Positions 1 to 4,968 of a stretch of DNA of 18,607 nucleotides are shown piece by piece; positions within the stretch are counted from its first letter, which is position 1, and each line of letters begins with the position of its first letter. Location: the NCBI GenBank assembly GCA_030728545.1, contig JANQZQ010000043.1:1-18607 (forward strand), written 5' to 3'. The notes under the pieces were generated by a model. That model did not search any database and was not told the DNA's origin. It saw only the letters and a list, made by a program, of their open reading frames with translations. The DNA comes from Ilumatobacteraceae bacterium. Its GTDB lineage: Bacteria > Actinomycetota > Acidimicrobiia > Acidimicrobiales > Ilumatobacteraceae. Position numbers and translations under genes: made by a program.

Positions 1-743
1 GCATTGCTCGCTGCTCCGAGCACTTCGGCGATGATGTTGGCGCCGCGGGCCACCGCTGCATCCCAGCGCTCAAAAATAAACACTGCAGCACCTTCACCGA
101 ATACGAATCCATCGCGAGTGGCATCAAACGGCTTGCTACACCCACTGCTCGACAGCGCGGTCATGTTGGCAAACCCGGCAACAGCGGTGAGCGTGACTGC
201 AGACTCAGCCCCGCCTGTGACAACAGCATCGCACTGACCCCAGGCCACCAATCGTGCGGCATAACCCATGGCATGGGTGGCTGCGGCGCAAGCAGTGCAA
301 ATGGTTTCGGCTGGGCCCTGCAGGTGGTAGCGCATCGAGATTGCCGCACCGGCGGCGTTGGACATCATCATCGGCACCAAGAACGGCGACACGCGTCGTT
401 CGCCTTTTTCTACTCGCGTAATGACTTGCTCTTCGAGTGTGCGTAGCCCACCGATGCCAGTGCCGAAGATGCTGCCCATGCGAGCAGGGTCGTAGGGCAG
501 GTCACCCGACATTGCGAACGCTTCTTGGGCGGCGGCCAAGGCGAATTGCTCGACGCGATCCGAGCGACGGGCCTCTTTGGGATTAGCAAAATAGGGAAGC
601 GGGTCCCAGTCAGCAATCTCCACAGTTTTTGCAGAGGTGATTCCAGGGCCGAGGAGCCCACGCCAGAAGGCGTCTTTGCCGATTCCGCACGGAGCAACGA
701 CCCCGTAACCGGTAATTGCTACACGATGCCCGGCACCCTGCAT
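1..743 (-). CDS. fabF: Beta-ketoacyl-ACP synthase II (FabF), C-terminus cut by window edge
   Basis: Cytoplasmic condensing enzyme of type II fatty acid synthesis; it joins malonyl-ACP to acyl-ACP with loss of CO2. Reading the minus strand from the ATG at 743 gives 247 residues before the window ends. The KAS N-terminal thiolase fold is clear: an opening VAITGYGVVAP, FGTGIGG near residue 93, the nucleophile motif TACAAATHAMG with catalytic Cys152, then VVTGGAES (175-182) and the conserved stretch SKPFDATRDGFVFGEG (203-218). The two catalytic histidines of the family would lie beyond the left edge. The start follows the acpP stop by 9 nt, with no Shine-Dalgarno (upstream bases are C-rich). It is in the same frame as acpP, separated only by TAG and three codons. 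FabB is the alternative, but the position after acpP favours FabF. Confidence 0.93.
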   Translation of the reverse strand, partial: MQGAGHRVAITGYGVVAPCGIGKDAFWRGLLGPGITSAKTVEIADWDPLPYFANPKEARRSDRVEQFALAAAQEAFAMSGDLPYDPARMGSIFGTGIGGLRTLEEQVITRVEKGERRVSPFLVPMMMSNAAGAAISMRYHLQGPAETICTACAAATHAMGYAARLVAWGQCDAVVTGGAESAVTLTAVAGFANMTALSSSGCSKPFDATRDGFVFGEGAAVFIFERWDAAVARGANIIAEVLGAASN

Positions 744-752
744 GAGGGGGGA

Positions 753-992
753 CTACTTGGCTTTTGCAGCGATGAGATCGAAGGCTTGACCGACGGTCGT
801 GATGCCTTCCAATTCTTTTTCAGGCACCTCGACGCTGAATTCTTCTTCGAGTGCCATGACAAACTCAACGAGGTCGAGGCTGTCGGCTTCGAGGTCTTCT
901 TTGAAACGGGCCTCACGGGTGACTTTGGCTGCATCAACAGACAACAACTCAACAGCGCACTTGGTGAAACGATCGAATAATTCTTGGCTCAC
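753..992 (-). CDS. acpP: Acyl carrier protein
   Basis: Small acidic carrier of 79 residues that holds growing acyl chains on a 4'-phosphopantetheine arm and shuttles them among the FAS II enzymes. The attachment motif is EADSLDLVEFVM, with Ser38 as the modified residue. Length, acidity (for example ALEEEF) and the four-helix pattern fit AcpP. The start is GTG at 992, chosen because a strong AAGGAGG lies 6 nt upstream. It sits between fabG and fabF in the expected operon. The stop is TAG, and the fabF ATG lies 12 nt after the first base of that stop. Confidence 0.95.
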   Translation of the reverse strand: MSQELFDRFTKCAVELLSVDAAKVTREARFKEDLEADSLDLVEFVMALEEEFSVEVPEKELEGITTVGQAFDLIAAKAK

Positions 993-998
993 AACGGG

Positions 999-1005
999 CC
1001 TCCTT
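999..1005 (-). promoter_or_regulatory. Shine-Dalgarno of acpP
   Basis: AAGGAGG on the minus strand, with a 6-nt spacer to the GTG at 992. It is one of only two strong Shine-Dalgarno sites in the window and decides the GTG start of acpP. Confidence 0.8.
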
Positions 1006-1016
1006 GAACCGCCATC

Positions 1017-1721
1017 CTAGTGACCCATCCCGAGACCGCCGTCCACCGGAATCACAGCGCCCGTGATGTAAGCGGCGTCTGGCGAGGCGAGAAATGTTAT
1101 GACACCTGCGATTTCGTCTGTGGTGGCAATGCGTCCCAGTGGCACGAGTGCAGCAAACGCTTGCAGCTTTTCTTCGCCCAGTGCCCGTGTCATATCCGTG
1201 TCAACTGGCCCAGGCGCCACCACGTTCACGGTGATGCTGCGGCTACCAAGTTCACGGGCCAGCGATCGGGCAAAACCAACCAGCCCAGCCTTGGATGCTG
1301 CATAGTTGGACTGACCGGCTTGACCTAGTAAACCCACCACGCTCGACACCAAGATGATTCTTCCCTTGCGGGCACGCAACATGGTTTGAGTGGCTCGCTT
1401 GCTGACGCGAAAGGCGCCGGTCAAATTGGCGTCGAGCACCTCGGCAAAGTCTTGTTCCTTCATGCGCAGCAACAATCCATCACGGGTAATCCCGGCATTT
1501 GACACCAAAATTTCGACGGGGCCGAGTTTTTCTTCTACTTCGGCAAACGTGCGGTCTACATCTTCTTGTTTGGTTACATCGCATTGCACTGCCAGAAAAT
1601 CTCCGGTGGGGGACGAGGTGTTGTACGTGACGGCTACCTTGTCGCCAAGTGCGGCGAAGCGTTGTGCTGTGGCCAAGCCGATTCCGCGGCTACCACCTGT
1701 GATGAGCACTACTCGACTCAT
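1017..1721 (-). CDS. fabG: 3-oxoacyl-ACP reductase, MabA/FabG1-like
   Basis: NADPH-dependent reduction of 3-oxoacyl-ACP to 3-hydroxyacyl-ACP, the first reductive step of FAS II. The 234 residues form a classical SDR: TGGSRGIG (8-15) binds the dinucleotide, NAG lies at 75-77, and the catalytic set is Asn99, Ser127, Tyr140 and Lys144 (YAASK). The protein resembles mycobacterial MabA more than E. coli FabG as I recall them: it has a short beta2-beta3 stretch lacking the usual helix, the segment DANLTGAFR, and a C-terminus VDGGLGMGH. The start is ATG at 1721, not the in-frame ATG at 1733, because GGAGG lies just upstream of 1721 and this start overlaps the fabH stop as ATGA. The stop is TAG, followed by a 24-nt gap to acpP. 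Confidence 0.93.
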   Translation of the reverse strand: MSRVVLITGGSRGIGLATAQRFAALGDKVAVTYNTSSPTGDFLAVQCDVTKQEDVDRTFAEVEEKLGPVEILVSNAGITRDGLLLRMKEQDFAEVLDANLTGAFRVSKRATQTMLRARKGRIILVSSVVGLLGQAGQSNYAASKAGLVGFARSLARELGSRSITVNVVAPGPVDTDMTRALGEEKLQAFAALVPLGRIATTDEIAGVITFLASPDAAYITGAVIPVDGGLGMGH

Positions 1722-2647
1722 GGGTTCCTCCATTCAAGAACTGCGCTGGCGGCGGTCATTCCCGCCCCAAAACCTACGAGCAACACGATGTCGCCATTGT
1801 GCAAGCGTCCACGATCGGCTGCATCGAACAATGCCAAAGGAATGGAGGCTGACGATGTGTTGCCGGTTTCGTGGAGCACGATGGCGGTGCGCTCGAGCGG
1901 AATGCCGAGGTTGCGACACGCTGCATCGATGATGCGCAGGTTGGCCTGATGGGGGACACAGAGTTTTACGTCATCCACGCTCAAGCCCGCTTTGGCGAGT
2001 GATTTTTTGGCCGAGTCGACCATGATGCGCACTGCACGACGGAACACTTCTTTGCCGTCCATATGGATATAGCCACCGACTTCGGCATACAGCAGATGCT
2101 CGAGCGAGCCGTCGGCGTCGAGATCCCACCCGAGCAATTGCCCTGCGTCCGTAGTTGAGTCGACGACGCAGGCGCCTGACCCGTCGGCGAACAAGATTGC
2201 AGTGCCGCGATCGCTCCAGTCGGTAATGCGTGACAGCGTGTCGGTGCCGATGACCAGCAGTCGTTTGGCGCCGATCGCCAGCAAACCTTGGGCTACGACA
2301 TAGGCATACACAAATCCTGAACAGGCAGCATTGACATCAAAGGCACCGCAGCGCAGCCCCAACTCATTTTGCACCGTGGCCGACGTGGCCGGAACCGTGC
2401 GATCAGGTGTGGTGGTGGAGAGCACAAGGCCGTCGATGCTGGCTGGGTCGATGCCCGCCATTGCGATTGCCCGACGGGCAGATGAAACAGAAAGTGATGC
2501 AGTTGAACCACCAATGTGGCGCTGTTTGATGCCAGTTCGCTCGGTGATCCACTCGTCGTTGGTGTCCATCATCGCCGACAGGTCGTGGTTGGTGAGCACT
2601 TTTTCGGGTAACGCAGTACCCCAACCGATGATGCGTCCGCCGGCCAT
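1718..2647 (-). CDS. fabH: Beta-ketoacyl-ACP synthase III (FabH)
   Basis: Starts fatty acid synthesis by condensing an acyl-CoA primer with malonyl-ACP. The 309 residues carry the KAS III triad: Cys109 in NAACSGF, His233 in VPHQAN and Asn263 in TGNTSSAS. The family segments ERTGI (36-40), FADGSGA (153-159) and VGFGAGMTAAS (291-301) are present. The chosen start is ATG at 2647, which overlaps the fabD TAA by one base (TAATG) and so implies translational coupling. An upstream TTG at 2665 would add six residues inside fabD and is less likely. The stop TGA overlaps the fabG ATG. Primer preference (straight or branched) cannot be read from the sequence by eye. Confidence 0.95.
   Translation of the reverse strand: MAGGRIIGWGTALPEKVLTNHDLSAMMDTNDEWITERTGIKQRHIGGSTASLSVSSARRAIAMAGIDPASIDGLVLSTTTPDRTVPATSATVQNELGLRCGAFDVNAACSGFVYAYVVAQGLLAIGAKRLLVIGTDTLSRITDWSDRGTAILFADGSGACVVDSTTDAGQLLGWDLDADGSLEHLLYAEVGGYIHMDGKEVFRRAVRIMVDSAKKSLAKAGLSVDDVKLCVPHQANLRIIDAACRNLGIPLERTAIVLHETGNTSSASIPLALFDAADRGRLHNGDIVLLVGFGAGMTAASAVLEWRNP
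1727..1731 (-). promoter_or_regulatory. Shine-Dalgarno of fabG
   Basis: GGAGG on the minus strand, 5 nt before the ATG at 1721 and inside the last codons of fabH. It supports the internal ATG (MSRVV...) over the upstream in-frame ATG at 1733, which would place the Shine-Dalgarno inside the coding region. Confidence 0.75.
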
Positions 2648-3822
2648 TAGTGGGTCCGCAGCCAAGCAACTGGTTCGCGCATTGCCAGACGCTCACCCTC
2701 GTGGGCGATGAAACTTTGCAGGATGCCAGCAAATGGCGAGCGAACTTCGATGTCGCCGACGCGACCGAGCACTGTGCCCACATCGATGCGCGCGCCGTCA
2801 GCAATATCTGTGCGTTGAGAAAACACCCCGGCGGCCGGGCTCACCACGAGGCGCTCGACTACGAACAAGTGCTCACCGTCGTGTGCTGCGGTCTTGGGCG
2901 GTGCTACTTGGCTCACCCACTCGAGCAGGCTGTCCAACTCGTCGGGTGTGGAAACACTGATGACTCGTGCGCCGTCAATGGTGCGTTTCACCATTCCGCT
3001 GAGCACGCCTCCCGGGCCGAGCTCGACGTAGCCGGCTATCGATTGTTTGGCGATTTCTAACAACACTTGGCGCCAGCGCACGGGTGAACACAATTGCGCC
3101 GACAGAAGTGACGCCCACTCATCACCGCGTTGATGCGCCAACGCATCCACGTTGGAAATAATCGGCACGTCGGTGTCGCGTGGGCCAGCAGCAGCCAGTG
3201 CCACTCGTAGACGGTCGCGTGCAGCGTTCATGAACGGTGTGTGAAATGCACCTGACACAGGCAGCGCCATAACTTTTTTGGCCCCGAGCTCTTTGGCGTG
3301 CACGGTGGCCTTTTCAATTCCGCTTGGCGATCCCGCGATAACCACTTGGCCTGGAGCGTTGAAATTGGCGACCCAGACATTGTCGTCGGCACGTCGACAA
3401 GCGACTTCGACTAAATCATCATCAAGCCCCAGCACAGCCGACATGGCGCCTGGCGACGCTTGGCCCGCTTCGTGCATGGCGTCGCCACGCTCCATTACCA
3501 ATCGGACACCGTCATCGAACCCCAGGGCTCCGTTGGCGGTAAGAGCGGTGTACTCGCCGAGGCTGTGCCCAGCGCAGATGCTGGGTTCCACACCTAGGCG
3601 CTCAACGGCGTCCAACACCATCAGACTGCTGACAAACGTGGTGAGCTGGGCGTTGCGAGTGTCTTTCAGTTCGTCGGCGTCGGCATCGAGCAACAAACGC
3701 GCCACATCCCGACCCGATATCGCTGATGCTTCTTCAACGAGTTCCCAACTTTCGTGATCCTGCCAGGGGCGACCCATTCCGGGGCGTTGTGAGCCTTGAC
3801 CTGGAAACAAAAACGCAAGCAT
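2647..3822 (-). CDS. fabD: Malonyl-CoA:ACP transacylase with C-terminal lipoyl/biotinyl-like domain
   Basis: Loads malonate from CoA onto ACP, providing extender units for FabH and FabF. Of 391 residues, about 1-295 are the transacylase: FPGQGSQ (6-12), nucleophile Ser87 in GHSLGEY, Arg112 in MERG, His194 in SGAFHTPF, and GPGGVLSGMVKR near 270-281. Family members usually stop near 300-320. Here a linker (about 296-320) leads into about 70 more residues with two similar halves, SPAAGVFS...GTVLG and SPFAGILQ...EPVAWL. This is the pseudo-repeat of a barrel-sandwich hybrid fold, but without the MKM lysine turn. The start is ATG at 3822; an adjacent GTG at 3825 is possible. AGGGGG upstream is an imperfect Shine-Dalgarno. 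It is the first gene of the fab operon. Confidence 0.93.
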   Translation of the reverse strand: MLAFLFPGQGSQRPGMGRPWQDHESWELVEEASAISGRDVARLLLDADADELKDTRNAQLTTFVSSLMVLDAVERLGVEPSICAGHSLGEYTALTANGALGFDDGVRLVMERGDAMHEAGQASPGAMSAVLGLDDDLVEVACRRADDNVWVANFNAPGQVVIAGSPSGIEKATVHAKELGAKKVMALPVSGAFHTPFMNAARDRLRVALAAAGPRDTDVPIISNVDALAHQRGDEWASLLSAQLCSPVRWRQVLLEIAKQSIAGYVELGPGGVLSGMVKRTIDGARVISVSTPDELDSLLEWVSQVAPPKTAAHDGEHLFVVERLVVSPAAGVFSQRTDIADGARIDVGTVLGRVGDIEVRSPFAGILQSFIAHEGERLAMREPVAWLRTH

Positions 3823-3897
3823 CACACCCCCTTCGCTGACTCGGTTGCTATCACTAGATGTTACGAGACTTGACGACCACTAGCCTTCTATGTCGTT
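3823..3897. promoter_or_regulatory. Divergent intergenic region between fabD and tRNA-Leu
   Basis: These 75 bp must hold the promoters of both the fab operon (leftward) and the tRNA (rightward). On the minus strand TAACAT (3859-3864) is a fair -10 candidate for fabD, without a clear -35. On the plus strand TTGACG (3870-3875) looks like a -35, but no -10 sits at normal spacing before the tRNA. TAGCCT (3881-3886) fits TANNNT. CACTAG occurs twice (3852-3857 and 3878-3883), 26 bp apart, and could be an operator. The individual boxes are uncertain; only the divergent layout is firm. Confidence 0.4.
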
Positions 3898-3983
3898 GCC
3901 CGAGTGGCGAAATGGCAGACGCGACGGACTCAAAATCCGTTGCCTGAAAGGGTGTGTGGGTTCGACTCCCACCTCGGGCACCA
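3898..3983 (+). tRNA. tRNA-Leu (anticodon CAA)
   Basis: An 86-nt class II tRNA reading UUG codons. The acceptor stem GCCCGAG (3898-3904) pairs with CTCGGGC (3973-3979), followed by discriminator A and an encoded CCA. The anticodon stem ACGGA/TCCGT holds the loop CTCAAAA with anticodon CAA at 3931-3933. The T arm is GTGGG-TTCGACT-CCCAC. The long variable arm between the anticodon and T stems is typical of tRNA-Leu. Confidence 0.95.
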
Positions 3984-3987
3984 TATG

Positions 3988-4016
3988 TTCACGGCGGATG
4001 CAGTCCGTCGTAGACT
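3988..4016 (+). promoter_or_regulatory. Candidate promoter for the 117-residue ORF and pdtaR
   Basis: TTCACG (3988-3993) as -35 and TAGACT (4011-4016) as -10 are separated by 17 bp; each matches the sigma-70 consensus at four of six positions. The start site would fall near 4022-4024, only a few bases before the ATG at 4027, giving a nearly leaderless mRNA. That agrees with the lack of a Shine-Dalgarno there. Confidence 0.35.
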
Positions 4017-4023
4017 GCATTTT
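3998..4023 (+). terminator. Hairpin after tRNA-Leu, possible weak terminator
   Basis: A perfect 8-bp inverted repeat, ATGCAGTC / GACTGCAT, with a 7-nt loop is followed by TTT. It begins 15 nt after the tRNA CCA end, so it could end the tRNA transcript. The stem is only half GC and the T run is short, so termination would be weak. It overlaps the candidate -10 TAGACT. Confidence 0.35.
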
Positions 4024-4026
4024 CCC

Positions 4027-4380
4027 ATGAGCTTGCAGTTACCGACGGGTATTGAGCAGCGCTTGGTACGCCATCGCCTGGCTCGGTGCACAGCCACCCT
4101 GCAGGAGTTGCGCGAAGATTTGCGGATCACCCGTGAGCAGCACGACATCATGCGTGACGACGCAGCCGACTCGGCCCTGCGGGCCATTGTGGCCGAGACA
4201 CCGAGCGCAGAGTTCGAACACCGTGACACCCAGCGGCATTTCGTGGCGATTTCCACCCATCTTGCTCATCTCGAAGCGGCGATTGCTGACCACGAGAGGG
4301 AAATTGATTCGCTGCTCGACCGGCTGCACTCCACAGACGCCACCGAACCCGGTGATTCCAGCCAGCGACACGAGTCGTAG
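4027..4380 (+). CDS. Hypothetical helical (coiled-coil-like) protein
   Basis: I do not recognise this 117-residue protein. It is rich in charged residues and predicted by eye to be two long amphipathic helices (about 8-46 and 62-101) joined by a short turn with a proline near 59. The C-terminal tail is polar and probably disordered. There is no signal peptide, membrane segment, cysteine pair or enzyme motif; the single cysteine is Cys21. A helical hairpin suggests a protein-binding or oligomerising role, which is inference. The start is ATG at 4027, because an upstream reading from 3904 would translate tRNA sequence. Its TAG stop lies 12 nt before the pdtaR GTG, so the two are probably linked in function or expression. 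Confidence 0.7.
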   Translation: MSLQLPTGIEQRLVRHRLARCTATLQELREDLRITREQHDIMRDDAADSALRAIVAETPSAEFEHRDTQRHFVAISTHLAHLEAAIADHEREIDSLLDRLHSTDATEPGDSSQRHES

Positions 4381-4383
4381 AGT
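4378..4383 (+). promoter_or_regulatory. Stop codon in a putative leaderless -10 box for pdtaR
   Basis: TAGAGT, whose first three bases are the upstream stop codon, sits 6 nt before the GTG at 4390. This matches TANNNT at -12 to -7 for transcription starting on the GTG. No Shine-Dalgarno is present. No convincing -35 is visible. Confidence 0.45.
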
Positions 4384-4389
4384 CGTGCC

Positions 4390-4968
4390 GTGACCTCCAT
4401 TGTGATCGCCGAGGACGAAGCGATCATTCGACTGGATCTGCGCGAGCTGCTCGAAGAAGAGGGTTATGTAGTGGTCGGTGAAGCCGGTCGCGGTGACCTA
4501 GCGGTAACGCTCGTTCGTGAACTCAAGCCCGACGTGGTGATTCTTGATGTGAAGATGCCTGGTCTCGATGGCATCGAAGCAGCACGGCAAATCACTGCTG
4601 AGGGCATCTGTGCGATCTTGATGTTGACTGCGTTCAGTCAACGAGAAATAGTGGAGCAGGCTCGCGACGCCGGGGCAATGGCCTATTTGGTGAAGCCGTT
4701 TCAAAAAGCCGATTTGGTGCCCGCCATCGAGTTGGCAACCTCCCGCTATGCCGAAACCAAAGCGTTGGTCGCCGAAGTTGGTGAACTACAAGAGCGTCTC
4801 GAGGCGCGTAAGGTGCTCGACCGCGCCAAAGGATTATTGGTTGACCAGCACGGCATGAAAGAGGCCTCTGCCTTTTCGTTCATTCAACAAACTGCCATGG
4901 CGAGCCGCTCGACCATGCGCAGTGTGGCCGAATCGGTGCTGAAGGGCGAGATCGTTCCACCTGCATGA
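4390..4968 (+). CDS. pdtaR: ANTAR-domain response regulator, PdtaR family
   Basis: Response regulator that acts on RNA, not DNA: in the family, phosphorylation lets the ANTAR domain bind paired hairpins in leaders and prevent termination. The 192 residues comprise a receiver domain (1-120) with acidic pocket Glu8/Asp9, phospho-acceptor Asp53 in ILDVKMPG, Thr80 and Lys102 in VKPF. A coiled linker (about 120-140) follows, then an ANTAR domain (about 135-188) with RKVLDRAKGLL and SRSTMRSVAESVL. Length and order match mycobacterial Rv1626. No PdtaS-type histidine kinase is encoded in the window. The start is GTG at 4390, without a Shine-Dalgarno. The stop overlaps the polA ATG as ATGA, so the two are probably translationally coupled, as their conserved adjacency suggests. 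Confidence 0.92.
   Translation: MTSIVIAEDEAIIRLDLRELLEEEGYVVVGEAGRGDLAVTLVRELKPDVVILDVKMPGLDGIEAARQITAEGICAILMLTAFSQREIVEQARDAGAMAYLVKPFQKADLVPAIELATSRYAETKALVAEVGELQERLEARKVLDRAKGLLVDQHGMKEASAFSFIQQTAMASRSTMRSVAESVLKGEIVPPA

Noticed and set aside
2648..2665. TTG at 2665 as the fabH start
   Set aside because: It would add six residues overlapping fabD, whereas the ATG at 2647 gives a standard TAATG junction.
3904..4026. In-frame N-terminal extension of the 117-residue ORF beginning MAKWQTRRTQ
   Set aside because: It translates the tRNA-Leu gene itself; such extensions are a known annotation artefact. The ATG at 4027 is used instead.
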